The notes below the pieces were generated by a model. It searched no databases, was not told the origin of the DNA, and worked only from the letters and a program-made list of their open reading frames with translations. From Bacteroidota bacterium (lineage in GTDB: Bacteria > Bacteroidota > Bacteroidia > Bacteroidales > B18-G4): DNA of 9,358 nucleotides. The first letter of the stretch is position 1. Each line of letters begins with the position of its first letter. Both the position numbers and the translations under genes were made by a program. Positions 1 through 7,437 of the stretch are shown here, in pieces. Location of the stretch: contig QMPN01000108.1 of the NCBI GenBank assembly GCA_003648575.1, positions 1 to 9,358 of the forward strand, in the 5' to 3' direction.

Positions 1-1658
1 AGGTCATGGCTCCATCTGAACTCATCAGTTGGAAGGTATAACTGTTTCAGTAGGGTCACAGGGATGTCAGCCTGCGAGGAGAGTCTGTCGATCTTTGTGC
101 CCCGGTATTCATCTTTAATTACATTACCAAAGAACAACATTGGAATATGCCGGTACTGTGGCGATGTAACGGGCCAGTGGCGGTATGAATTATGACTGTG
201 GTCGGCAACGATAATAAACAGCGTACTGTCGTACCAATCTTTCTGGCTTGCTTTTTCGAAATAAGCTGCCAGGCAACGATCGGTGTAATAAGCTGAGTTG
301 ATATATTCATTTTCACTTCCTCCCCAGTCAAGGACCTTATCCATGGGCTGGTCGTAGGGGGAATGCGTGCTGAGCGTAAATATCACCGAGAAGAATGGCT
401 GCGGGTATTGATCCAATTCTTCTATCTGATAGTCGAATAAATATTCATCGTGAGCACCCAGCTTTCCCATGGGCATGGATGCAGGAAGGTCGTAGATCTC
501 AGTCATCTCTTCAAACCCGGCAATCCTGAGATAGGATTTGATCCCTCCGTACATCAGGTGTCCGCCGAAATAGAATGAAGTAAGGTATCCTTCTTCCTTT
601 AGCCTTTCAGTCAGGCTGGGAAGCTCTACCACTTTTTCGAGATTATGGGTTATAGCCGCGACGGGTGTAGCCGGGAATCCGCCAAAAATCGACGACATGG
701 CCTGCTCGGAACGATTGCCGCTGGCATATAAACGTGTAAATAGTACGCCATCATTTGCCAGCTTTTCAAATTCCGGCGTAATGCCTTCCTCTCCACCCAG
801 AGAGTGTATAAGGTCGGCCGACCAGCTTTCAAGCAGGAGAATGACAATATTAGGTCTTGAAATTTTCAATAGCTGGATGGTGGTGTCCTTTTCCACTGCA
901 TTGATCTCTTCCAGGATGCTGATGGCTTCATCATCATCAAAGAACTGATATGGGTTCTCTTTCATGAAGCGATGGTTCTCCATCCAACTGAAAGAAAAGC
1001 TATAGCCTGAATTTACAGCTGCCAGGTTCAGGATATTATGTTTGGAATAGAAAGCCTGGCTTTGTGTGATGGGTATTTCCTGTAGGCCGCCCCTGATCCC
1101 CAGGAACAATAGGGCAGGAGTGATGATCAGAAATGCCAGGGAAGCAAAATAGTTTCTTTTCATCAACAGTGGCCTTCGGTAAACAAGGCGGTGGTATGCA
1201 TAAAAGCTCAAGGCTGTCATGATCAGGAAGATAAGCACAAGCCATATGAACTGCCCGGTTGATGCAGAATTATAAACCTCATCGGGATTAGAAAGATAAT
1301 GAAAAGCCTTGTAATGCAGCTTGGTTTTCCACTCTGCATATATGCCCAGCTCGGTAGTAGTAATAAGGGTATAGGCTACGATGATAATAAAAGTGTATAC
1401 CTTATTGGCAATGTCGAATATTCGTGCATTGATCAGTGAACGCAGCAAGAGCAGGAAGAAGGGAAGGATAAGGATATAACATGCTGTGGCCATATCCAGT
1501 CTGAGGGCATTCCAGAAGCCTGCCATCACTTCAGAAAATCCCGGTTTTTCGAGCGAAACCAGCTGTGAATAATAGATCAGAAATAAAGCCCTGTTCAGCG
1601 CAAAAAAGAACATCCAGAACAGGAATTGTCGAAGCACGGAAGCGAAGATCTTGATCAT
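1..1658 (-). CDS. LTA synthase family phosphoglycerol/phosphoethanolamine transferase-like membrane enzyme, partial (3' end off the window)
   Basis: The first 552 residues are visible, with no stop before the left edge. About five hydrophobic segments (roughly residues 10-30, 55-75, 84-104, 136-156 and 170-188) precede an extracytoplasmic alkaline-phosphatase-fold domain from about residue 268. Family landmarks are the metal-ligand Glu in ILLLESWS (E277), the nucleophile region SGNRSEQ (S317 where LtaS has Thr), the substrate-site His in STHSPY (H432), and the metal pair in VADHSH (D486, H487). The family moves phosphoglycerol or related head groups from phospholipids onto acceptors outside the membrane. 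Bacteroidota do not make Gram-positive teichoic acid, so the acceptor here is unknown and is probably an envelope glycan or lipid. The ATG at 1656-1658 was chosen because the first membrane helix follows at once and a -7 box lies 26 bases upstream. It is divergent from the carboxylase operon. Family assignment is firm; substrate is not. Confidence 0.9.
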   Translation of the reverse strand, partial: MIKIFASVLRQFLFWMFFFALNRALFLIYYSQLVSLEKPGFSEVMAGFWNALRLDMATACYILILPFFLLLLRSLINARIFDIANKVYTFIIIVAYTLITTTELGIYAEWKTKLHYKAFHYLSNPDEVYNSASTGQFIWLVLIFLIMTALSFYAYHRLVYRRPLLMKRNYFASLAFLIITPALLFLGIRGGLQEIPITQSQAFYSKHNILNLAAVNSGYSFSFSWMENHRFMKENPYQFFDDDEAISILEEINAVEKDTTIQLLKISRPNIVILLLESWSADLIHSLGGEEGITPEFEKLANDGVLFTRLYASGNRSEQAMSSIFGGFPATPVAAITHNLEKVVELPSLTERLKEEGYLTSFYFGGHLMYGGIKSYLRIAGFEEMTEIYDLPASMPMGKLGAHDEYLFDYQIEELDQYPQPFFSVIFTLSTHSPYDQPMDKVLDWGGSENEYINSAYYTDRCLAAYFEKASQKDWYDSTLFIIVADHSHNSYRHWPVTSPQYRHIPMLFFGNVIKDEYRGTKIDRLSSQADIPVTLLKQLYLPTDEFRWSHD

Positions 1659-1676
1659 CAATAAAATATTAAAGCG

Positions 1677-1684
1677 CAAAGTTA
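1677..1684 (-). promoter_or_regulatory. Predicted Bacteroidota -7 box for the LtaS-like gene
   Basis: Read on the minus strand this is TAACTTTG, a full match to the Bacteroidota -7 consensus TAnnTTTG, starting 26 bases before the ATG. No clear TTTG -33 element lies at the expected distance. The predicted leader would be only about 10 bases. The 160-base region 1659-1818 is otherwise a divergent promoter region without genes. Confidence 0.5.
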
Positions 1685-1710
1685 AGGAATTGAACCGAGT
1701 GGAGGTTTCG

Positions 1711-1743
1711 TTTGTTTAAAATGATTAAAAATAACTATATTTA
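1711..1743 (+). promoter_or_regulatory. Predicted promoter of the carboxylase operon
   Basis: TTTG at 1711-1714 and TATATTTA at 1736-1743 are separated by 21 bases. This resembles the Bacteroidota TTTG / TAnnTTTG promoter, with one mismatch in the last base of the -7 box. It would give a leader of about 70 bases, longer than those predicted for the other genes here. I saw no sigma-54 type -24/-12 pair in the region. Confidence 0.45.
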
Positions 1744-1818
1744 CATTCCATAATTTGCCTGATTTTCGGCTTATACGGGAATGTTTGGAGACTAATTACA
1801 AGCGAAAAACTCTATTTT

Positions 1819-3324
1819 ATGATAAAGAAAGTCCTCGTAGCGAACAGGGGTGAAATTGCAATAAGGGTCATGCGTTCGTGCAGGGAGATGGGGATCACCA
1901 CTGTGGCGGTATATTCCGAAGCCGACCGTAGTTCCATGCACGTACGTTATGCCGATGAGGCATATTTTATAGGACCATCAGCATCGGCTGAAAGCTACCT
2001 GGTGATCGATAAGATCATTGATGCAGCCAAACAGTCGGGAGCGGATGCCATCCATCCCGGATATGGCTTCCTCTCGGAGAATGCAACATTCGCCAATCGC
2101 TGTAAAAAAGAAGGTATCATCTTCATAGGCCCGTCTTCATACGCCATCAAAACGATGGGCGATAAGATCACTGCGCGCAAAACCATGGTTGAAGCCGGCA
2201 TACCGGTTGTACCGGGTAGCGACATGATCACCGATGAAAAGGATGCTATTAAGAAGATAAAAGCCATCGGCCTGCCGGTAATGGTGAAAGCTTCTGCCGG
2301 TGGCGGCGGCAAAGGTATGAGGCTGGTTGAAAAGGAAAAAGATATTTTAAACTCAATACGGGCGGCTCAGTCGGAAGCTCGTGCATCCTTCGGCGACGAT
2401 ACCATCTACATCGAGAAATATATCCAGTCACCCCACCATATCGAATTCCAGATATTAGGGGATAGCCATGGTAATGTGATCCATCTCTTCGAGCGGGAGT
2501 GCTCAGTGCAAAGGCGTCATCAGAAAGTGGTCGAGGAAACCCCTTCACCCCTGATGACCCCTGAGATCAGGAAGGAAATGGGCGAGTTTGCCGTAGCTGC
2601 AGCGAAAGCTGTGAATTATAGTGGAGCCGGTACCATTGAGTTTATCGTTGACGATAAACTCAATTACTACTTCCTGGAGATGAATACCCGCTTGCAGGTA
2701 GAGCACCCGATCACGGAAAGGGTAGTGGGTGTTGACCTGGTTAAAGAGCAGATCAATATTGCAAATGGCCTGGAACTGGAACTGAAGCAGGATGAACTTC
2801 GTCAGAATGGACATGCTATAGAGTGCAGGATCTATGCCGAAGACCCTGAAAACAACTTCATGCCCAGCCCGGGGGTGATCAAGCATATTACCGAGCCCCT
2901 TGGTTTAGGAGTCAGACACGACGGCTATGTATATGAAGGATATGAGATCCCTATACATTATGATCCCATGATTAGCAAGCTGGTGATCTGGGCCAATACC
3001 AGGCAGGAAGCTATTGCCCGCATGAAGAGAGCCCTGTATGCATATAAGATCACAGGCGTAAAAACATCCATTCCTTTTCTCAACCGTATTATGCAAACCC
3101 CGGACTTTGTGAAAGGGAAATACAATACGCACTTTATTGAAAAGAATAGCGAATTCCTCATGTTTCCTGAGAAGCATGTGGTGAAAGTGGAGGATGTAGC
3201 GATCATTGCCGCTTATATCGATTATCTTGATAAGCTGGAAGGCCTTCAGGCGGATGTTCATGCCAAAAATGGTAAGAACAACTGGAAAAATTGCGGCCGT
3301 CGCATGAGCTTCAACCGCTTTTAA
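1819..3324 (+). CDS. accC: Biotin carboxylase subunit of an acyl-CoA (propionyl-CoA) carboxylase
   Basis: This 501-residue protein should carboxylate the biotin on the carrier protein using ATP and bicarbonate, the first half-reaction of the carboxylase. It has the full biotin carboxylase layout: N-terminal domain starting KKVLVANRGEIAIR, an ATP-grasp region with AGGGGKGM (160-167), and a C-terminal domain. Active-site residues align with E. coli AccC: K116, K157, the ERECS segment (225-229, with C228), QRRHQKVVEE (231-240, with K236), E274, E287 and R291 in EMNTRLQVEHP. It ends soon after the biotin carboxylase domain, so it lacks the BT and biotinyl domains that are fused on in human PCCA; the next gene supplies the biotinyl domain. 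The tail of about 50 residues beyond the conserved core carries no motif I recognise. The gene starts the operon and ends 21 bases before the carrier gene. The symbol is by homology; the physiological substrate is inferred from the neighbours. Confidence 0.95.
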   Translation: MIKKVLVANRGEIAIRVMRSCREMGITTVAVYSEADRSSMHVRYADEAYFIGPSASAESYLVIDKIIDAAKQSGADAIHPGYGFLSENATFANRCKKEGIIFIGPSSYAIKTMGDKITARKTMVEAGIPVVPGSDMITDEKDAIKKIKAIGLPVMVKASAGGGGKGMRLVEKEKDILNSIRAAQSEARASFGDDTIYIEKYIQSPHHIEFQILGDSHGNVIHLFERECSVQRRHQKVVEETPSPLMTPEIRKEMGEFAVAAAKAVNYSGAGTIEFIVDDKLNYYFLEMNTRLQVEHPITERVVGVDLVKEQINIANGLELELKQDELRQNGHAIECRIYAEDPENNFMPSPGVIKHITEPLGLGVRHDGYVYEGYEIPIHYDPMISKLVIWANTRQEAIARMKRALYAYKITGVKTSIPFLNRIMQTPDFVKGKYNTHFIEKNSEFLMFPEKHVVKVEDVAIIAAYIDYLDKLEGLQADVHAKNGKNNWKNCGRRMSFNRF

Positions 3325-3345
3325 CAGGAAAAGAAAAACAACATT

Positions 3346-3849
3346 ATGTCAACCGAAATAAATATCAATGACCGGAGTGCCCTTGTGGAGGTACTCAGCC
3401 GGGAAGGTGACAAGGTCAGGATCAAAATCGACGGAAAGAAGTACGATGCCGATGTGGTGATGGTAGAGGAAGGTGTATATTCTATCATTATCGATAACAA
3501 ATCCCATAACATTGAGCTGATCAGCACCGATAGAAAAAAATACATGGTCAACACTTATTCTAAATCCTATAATGTGGAGATCGTGGATGCGGAGAGCAAG
3601 TACCTTCAGAGCCGTCGTCGTGACGACGGACATGAAGAGGCCGTGATCTCATCACCAATGCCGGGCAAGATCGTTAAGATCCTGGTGAAGGTTGGTGACG
3701 AAGTGAAGGCAGGGGACACGGTGATCATCGTGTCGGCCATGAAAATGGAAAGCGAATATAAGGTGAAGAAAGACCGCATCATTAAGGAGATCAAAGTGAA
3801 GGAAGGCGATACCGTTCAGTCAAACCAGCCACTGGTAGTCATTGAATAG
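3346..3849 (+). CDS. Biotin carboxyl carrier protein subunit of the acyl-CoA carboxylase
   Basis: In this 167-residue protein the C-terminal third (about 98-167) is a biotinyl/lipoyl domain. It has SSPMPGKIVKILVKVGDEV, then the biotinylation site AMKM with K133, then a second half that repeats the fold (IKEIKVKEGDTVQSNQPLVVIE). The lysine swings carboxybiotin between the biotin carboxylase and carboxyltransferase active sites. The N-terminal portion (about 10-85) is rich in predicted beta strands and has no motif I can name; by position it may do the job of the BT bridging domain of single-chain PCC alpha subunits. The residue two before the biotinyl Met-Lys-Met is Ser (VSAMKM) where Glu is usual, probably harmless. 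A weak purine-rich stretch precedes the ATG. It is the middle gene of the operon, 40 bases before the carboxyltransferase. Confidence 0.93.
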   Translation: MSTEININDRSALVEVLSREGDKVRIKIDGKKYDADVVMVEEGVYSIIIDNKSHNIELISTDRKKYMVNTYSKSYNVEIVDAESKYLQSRRRDDGHEEAVISSPMPGKIVKILVKVGDEVKAGDTVIIVSAMKMESEYKVKKDRIIKEIKVKEGDTVQSNQPLVVIE

Positions 3850-3860
3850 TGCAGCAGGAT

Positions 3861-3868
3861 TAAATTTG
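3861..3868 (+). promoter_or_regulatory. Possible internal -7 box ahead of the carboxyltransferase gene
   Basis: TAAATTTG is a full TAnnTTTG match in the 40-base gap between the carrier and carboxyltransferase genes. It starts 29 bases before the ATG. The identical octamer lies 28 bases before the start at 7438. No good -33 TTTG sits at the right distance, so a chance match in AT-rich spacer DNA is possible. Confidence 0.3.
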
Positions 3869-3889
3869 AATTAATTAAAGAATAGATAC

Positions 3890-5425
3890 ATGTCGATCAA
3901 AGCGAAATTCCAGGAATTTGAAAAACGTAATAAAGATGCTGAACTGGGCGGAGGCAAGGAGCGCATCGAAAGGCAGCATAATGCCGGAAGAAAGACAGCC
4001 CGTGAACGCATCGAGGACCTGCTCGACCCGGGTACTTTTGTAGAAATTGACAAGTTCATGACCCACCGTTGTAATGATTTTGGGATGGAGAAAAACCAGA
4101 CTCCCGGTGACGGCGTTGTGTGTGGTTACGGCAAGATCGATGGCAGACTGATGTACGTTTTTGCACAGGATTTTACTGTTTTTGGTGGGACACTGAGCAG
4201 GGCCAATGCCGACAAGATCATAAAAATTATGGATCTGGCTATGAAGATGGGGGCCCCCTTAATCGGCCTGAACGATTCCGGTGGAGCTCGCATACAGGAA
4301 GGTGTGGAAAGCCTCGGTGGTTACGCCGATATTTTTTACAGGAATGTGATGGCTTCGGGCGTAATACCGCAGATATCTGCCATACTCGGCCCCTGTGCCG
4401 GAGGAGCAGTATATTCACCTGCCATGACCGACTTTATCATGATGGTGAAGGAATCGAGCTATATGTTTGTGACCGGACCGGATGTGATCAAAACCGTGAC
4501 CCATGAAGAGGTAACCAAAGAAGAACTCGGTGGAGCTGTTACCCATAATTCAAAGAGTGGGGTGGCCCATATGATCGCTGATGATGATGAGCAGGCAATG
4601 ATGATGGTCAGGGAGATGATGAGCTTTCTTCCTTTAAATAATATGGAAGACCCTCCCATACAGCCATGTACGGACGATATTCACCGTGAAGATAAGCACC
4701 TGGATGATATCGTACCCGATGATCCCAAACAGCAATACGACATTAAAGAGATAATAGAAACGGTGGTGGATAATGGCAATTTTTTCGAGATACAATGCCA
4801 GTACGCACAAAATATTATTATCGGCTTCGCCCGTATGGGGGGAAGGCCGATAGGTATTGTAGCAAACCAGCCTGCTCACCTGGCCGGGGCGCTCGATATC
4901 AATTCGTCAGTCAAAGCGGCACGTTTTGTACGCTTCTGTGATGCTTTCAACATCCCGCTTGTTACCTTCGAGGATGTGCCGGGCTTCCTTCCCGGAACCG
5001 CACAGGAATTCGGAGGCATCATCAAGCACGGTGCTAAGCTATTGTATGCATTCTCTGAAGCAACAGTGCCCAAGATCACTATTATTACACGTAAAGCTTA
5101 CGGCGGGGCTTATGACGTGATGTCGAGCAAACATATCGGTGCAGACGTGAATTTTGCATATCCCACTGCGGAGATCGCCGTTATGGGTGCCGATGGCGCG
5201 GTGAACATCATTTTCAGGGATAAGCTTACAGATAAAGAAAAGAAGAAGGCTGTTGATGATTACCGTAAGACCTTCGCAAGCCCATACAAAGCTGCTGAAC
5301 TGGGGTATATTGATGAGATCATCTATCCAAGGCAAACACGTTATAAGATTATCCAGGCCCTGGAAATGACCCAGACCAAGAGCAAGACCAATCCACCGAA
5401 AAAACATGGTAATATTCCGCTGTAG
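3890..5425 (+). CDS. pccB: Acyl-CoA (propionyl-CoA) carboxylase carboxyltransferase beta subunit
   Basis: This 511-residue protein has the two crotonase-like halves of the PCC-beta/methylmalonyl-CoA decarboxylase alpha family. The N-half has [11 protein letters not shown] (128-138) and [12 protein letters not shown] (166-177), glycine-rich loops that form the oxyanion hole for CoA ester. The C-half has [13 protein letters not shown] (361-373) and [15 protein letters not shown] (401-415). It should transfer the carboxyl group from biotin to propionyl-CoA, giving methylmalonyl-CoA, or work in reverse in propionate formation. The AYGGAYDVM segment (D409) matches propionyl-CoA-type enzymes such as human PCCB; I take this as support for propionyl-CoA rather than acetyl-CoA, but have not aligned it. 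The biotin carboxylase encoded upstream argues for an ATP-dependent carboxylase over a sodium-pumping decarboxylase, whose membrane subunits are absent here. No methylmalonyl-CoA mutase or epimerase gene is in view. A strong hairpin follows the stop. Confidence 0.93.
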   Translation: MSIKAKFQEFEKRNKDAELGGGKERIERQHNAGRKTARERIEDLLDPGTFVEIDKFMTHRCNDFGMEKNQTPGDGVVCGYGKIDGRLMYVFAQDFTVFGGTLSRANADKIIKIMDLAMKMGAPLIGLNDSGGARIQEGVESLGGYADIFYRNVMASGVIPQISAILGPCAGGAVYSPAMTDFIMMVKESSYMFVTGPDVIKTVTHEEVTKEELGGAVTHNSKSGVAHMIADDDEQAMMMVREMMSFLPLNNMEDPPIQPCTDDIHREDKHLDDIVPDDPKQQYDIKEIIETVVDNGNFFEIQCQYAQNIIIGFARMGGRPIGIVANQPAHLAGALDINSSVKAARFVRFCDAFNIPLVTFEDVPGFLPGTAQEFGGIIKHGAKLLYAFSEATVPKITIITRKAYGGAYDVMSSKHIGADVNFAYPTAEIAVMGADGAVNIIFRDKLTDKEKKKAVDDYRKTFASPYKAAELGYIDEIIYPRQTRYKIIQALEMTQTKSKTNPPKKHGNIPL

Positions 5426-5426
5426 C

Positions 5427-5469
5427 ATAAAATGACCTGGCAGGTCCCCGACCTGCCAGGTCATTTTAT
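5427..5469. terminator. 20-bp perfect hairpin, probable bidirectional terminator between convergent genes
   Basis: Bases 5427-5446 pair without mismatch with 5450-5469 around a three-base CCC loop. The stem has a GC-rich core flanked by A/T runs, so each strand ends in a short T-rich stretch (CATTTTATT on the plus strand). It starts two bases after the carboxyltransferase stop and ends 15 bases from the stop of the HPt gene on the other strand, the expected place for a shared terminator. The core of each arm is itself a 13-base palindrome. Confidence 0.85.
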
Positions 5470-5484
5470 TGGAAATTGGATTCT

Positions 5485-5859
5485 TTAGGCTTCCTTCCGT
5501 ATCTCTTCAATAACTACCTCCAGCGTATTGGTGATATCTGAAACGTATTGCTGGATTGTGGCGACATTGTTCTTTTCGCCGGCAAGCTTTTCGAGTGACC
5601 TGATGTCTTGTTGCAAGCCATTGATCTGGAAAAGATCGATGCTGGATTTTAGTTTATGAGCATAAAATCTGACCTCATCTAAATTGTAGCTCTGCATATT
5701 ATCATTTAGGGCCTGTATCATGAGTGGGGTCTCACTGACGAATATGCTGATCATATTGCCAAGCTGCTGCTTATCGTTGCCGAGAAACATCTTTACCTGG
5801 CTTAAATCATATAATTTGCCTTTCATGTTATTAGTCGATTTAGCTTCTTTACAATTCAT
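5485..5859 (-). CDS. HPt (histidine phosphotransfer) domain protein
   Basis: This small all-helical protein of 124 residues matches the HPt layout, with the phospho-accepting histidine in the segment AHKLKSSIDLFQINGL (H68, K71). The usual consensus is HxLKGxxxxxG, so the Gly after the Lys is replaced by Ser. It has no kinase, receiver or membrane segment, so it should act in the cytoplasm as a shuttle passing phosphate between receiver domains. Its ATG lies inside the last codons of the sigma-54 regulator gene, an 11-base overlap that suggests translational coupling. An ATG at 5824-5826 would give a protein 11 residues shorter with the domain intact, so the start is not certain. The immediate partner is probably the upstream regulator's receiver domain; no hybrid kinase is in the window. 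The gene ends 15 bases from the shared terminator. Confidence 0.85.
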   Translation of the reverse strand: MNCKEAKSTNNMKGKLYDLSQVKMFLGNDKQQLGNMISIFVSETPLMIQALNDNMQSYNLDEVRFYAHKLKSSIDLFQINGLQQDIRSLEKLAGEKNNVATIQQYVSDITNTLEVVIEEIRKEA

Positions 5860-7192
5860 TTTCTTTTATCATGCGGTAAACGGTCGATTTACCGATATCT
5901 AATTTCTCCGCTACCATAAGCACATTCCTGTGATATTTCTTCAGGTAATGTGAAATTATCTTTCTGGTGTAGCCGTCAAGGGTATCATCATCGTTCATCA
6001 ACTCTGTAGTAAAGCCTTTTTTCGAGAAGGAAATATCAGTTTCTTCAATCACCTTTCCATTCGACATCACAGCAGAAAGGTCAATGATGGCTTTTAATTC
6101 ACGTACATTACCGGGATAAGTATAAATCAGCAAACGTTTCTGTGCTGCTGCACCCAGGGTTTTGGCTTCGAGTTTGTTCTCTTTGCAGAATTCTTCGAGG
6201 AAAAATTTGGCCAGGATGAGAACATCATCCCCGCGGTCTCTCAATGGAGGCAACTCAATGGGCAAACCGAGGAGCCTGTAATAAAGGTCTTCCCTGAAAT
6301 TGCCTTTGTTTACCTCTCCGGCAAGGTCTTTATTTGTGGCTACAATCACGCGGGCATCGAACTTAATGGTTTGGTTTCCGCCAACCCTGCTGAGTTCCTT
6401 CTCCTGCAATACTCTGAGCAGCTTTGTCTGCATATTCGTATCCATCTCAGCGATCTCATCCAGAAATATGGTTCCGTCATTGGCCGCTTCAAACTTCCCC
6501 TTTTTTCGTGTAGTAGCTCCTGTAAATGCGCCTTTTTCATACCCGAAGAATTCACTTTCAATCAACTCACTCGGTATAGCACTGACATTAATGGGAATAA
6601 AAGGACCCGTTTTACGAGGTGAATTATAGTGAATGGCTTTTGCCACCAGATCTTTACCCGTACCTGTCTCTCCCAGGAGGGATACAACAATGCTGGTTTG
6701 TGTGGCTTTGTCGATGAGATCGAAGATACGTGTGATAGCAGGGCTGTTCCCCTTGATCACATTCCTGAACTCATATTTTTTACCAATCTCATCTTTAAGC
6801 TGTTTGATCTCTTCCTTCAGAAGCACGTTTTCCCTGACCTTTTGCAAACTGTGCCAGAGACGGTTTTTGGTCTCTTCATCCTTCACAAAATAATCATATG
6901 CACCTTCCTTCAGAAGGTTTACGGCAGTATTTACATCATCCTGGCCTGAAACGATGACCACAGGTAATTTCCCATTGTAGCCATTGATCTTCTGAAGCAC
7001 ATCAAGGCCCGACATATCAGGTAAGCTGTAATCAAGAGAAATAAAATCAGGATCCTGGTAAAGGTTGTCGATACACTCCTTCCCGGTAGAAAATAAGATG
7101 ACTTCATTATCGGGATTAAGTGCTAAATGATAGCGCAGCATATCCCCATAAAGCTTATCATCTTCGACGATAAACACCTTTAAAGATTCCAT
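5849..7192 (-). CDS. Sigma-54-dependent response regulator, NtrC family
   Basis: This 447-residue regulator has three domains. The receiver (about 4-120) has acidic residues E10, D11 and D12, phospho-acceptor D54 in LDYSLPDMSG, S82 and K104. A likely coiled-coil linker follows (about 115-140). The AAA+ domain (about 145-380) has Walker A GETGTGKD (174-181), an intact sigma-54 contact loop GAFTGA (221-226), Walker B TIFLDEIAEM with D245 and E246, and FREDLYYRL and YPGNVREL motifs. A Fis-type helix-turn-helix closes the protein (about 410-445, AEKLDIGKSTVYRMIKE). All key residues are present, so it should be a phosphorylation-controlled activator of RNA polymerase with sigma-54. The frame is open upstream to an ATG at 7364-7366, but those 58 residues are not receiver-like, and MESLKVFIVEDD is a typical beginning with a -7 box 27 bases ahead, so 7192 is preferred. 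Its target promoters are unknown. Confidence 0.93.
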   Translation of the reverse strand: MESLKVFIVEDDKLYGDMLRYHLALNPDNEVILFSTGKECIDNLYQDPDFISLDYSLPDMSGLDVLQKINGYNGKLPVVIVSGQDDVNTAVNLLKEGAYDYFVKDEETKNRLWHSLQKVRENVLLKEEIKQLKDEIGKKYEFRNVIKGNSPAITRIFDLIDKATQTSIVVSLLGETGTGKDLVAKAIHYNSPRKTGPFIPINVSAIPSELIESEFFGYEKGAFTGATTRKKGKFEAANDGTIFLDEIAEMDTNMQTKLLRVLQEKELSRVGGNQTIKFDARVIVATNKDLAGEVNKGNFREDLYYRLLGLPIELPPLRDRGDDVLILAKFFLEEFCKENKLEAKTLGAAAQKRLLIYTYPGNVRELKAIIDLSAVMSNGKVIEETDISFSKKGFTTELMNDDDTLDGYTRKIISHYLKKYHRNVLMVAEKLDIGKSTVYRMIKENEL

Positions 7193-7211
7193 GATGTTGG
7201 TTTTGCCGCAA

Positions 7212-7243
7212 TAAATATAAAAATTATTGGCGTAATATCCAAT
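7212..7243 (-). promoter_or_regulatory. Predicted promoter of the regulator-HPt operon
   Basis: On the minus strand ATTG (7243-7240) is followed 20 bases later by TATATTTA (7219-7212). That octamer is the same one predicted for the carboxylase operon, and it begins 27 bases before the chosen ATG. Each box has one mismatch to TTTG / TAnnTTTG. The 245-base region 7193-7437 is divergent promoter DNA; I see no gene or strong hairpin in it. Confidence 0.4.
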
Positions 7244-7409
7244 TTCCTCCAATATAAAGTCAGGGAAAATGCATAAACACCTGCATTTCTGTATTAGCCT
7301 CTTACGCATAATATAAATACTAGTTACAATAATCAGCGCCCTAAAGCATTTCCGGGTCCTGAACAAAAGCCGCTCGTGCTTGTTCCAATACCAGTTAGAT
7401 AAAACATAT

Positions 7410-7417
7410 TAAATTTG
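7410..7417 (+). promoter_or_regulatory. Predicted -7 box for the PHP-like/GT39 operon
   Basis: TAAATTTG fully matches TAnnTTTG and starts 28 bases before the ATG at 7438, giving a leader of about 15 bases. No convincing -33 TTTG is found at normal spacing. Confidence 0.45.
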
Positions 7418-7437
7418 TCTGCGTTATCATTCGGACT

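Noticed and set aside
1743..1784. Inverted repeat ACATTCC / GGAATGT around the predicted start of the carboxylase transcript, a possible operator or leader hairpin
   Set aside because: Seven-base arms 28 bases apart are expected about once by chance in a region of this size, and nothing else supports a regulator site or riboswitch.
4120..4506. Plus-strand 128-codon frame inside the carboxyltransferase gene
   Set aside because: It is an out-of-frame shadow of strongly conserved coding sequence.
3890..5425. Methylmalonyl-CoA decarboxylase alpha subunit (mmdA) as an alternative identity
   Set aside because: The family cannot be separated by motif alone, but a complete biotin carboxylase is encoded in the same operon and the membrane-bound decarboxylase subunits are missing, which favours a carboxylase.
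7193..7366. In-frame open extension of the regulator gene to an ATG at 7364-7366
   Set aside because: The extra 58 residues are not receiver-like, they would cover the predicted promoter, and the receiver fold begins right after the ATG at 7190-7192.
7193..7437. Possible sigma-54 promoter (GG-N10-GC) or regulator binding site in the divergent region
   Set aside because: No GG/GC pair with correct spacing and flanking bases was found on either strand by eye, including around TTGGCG at 7228.
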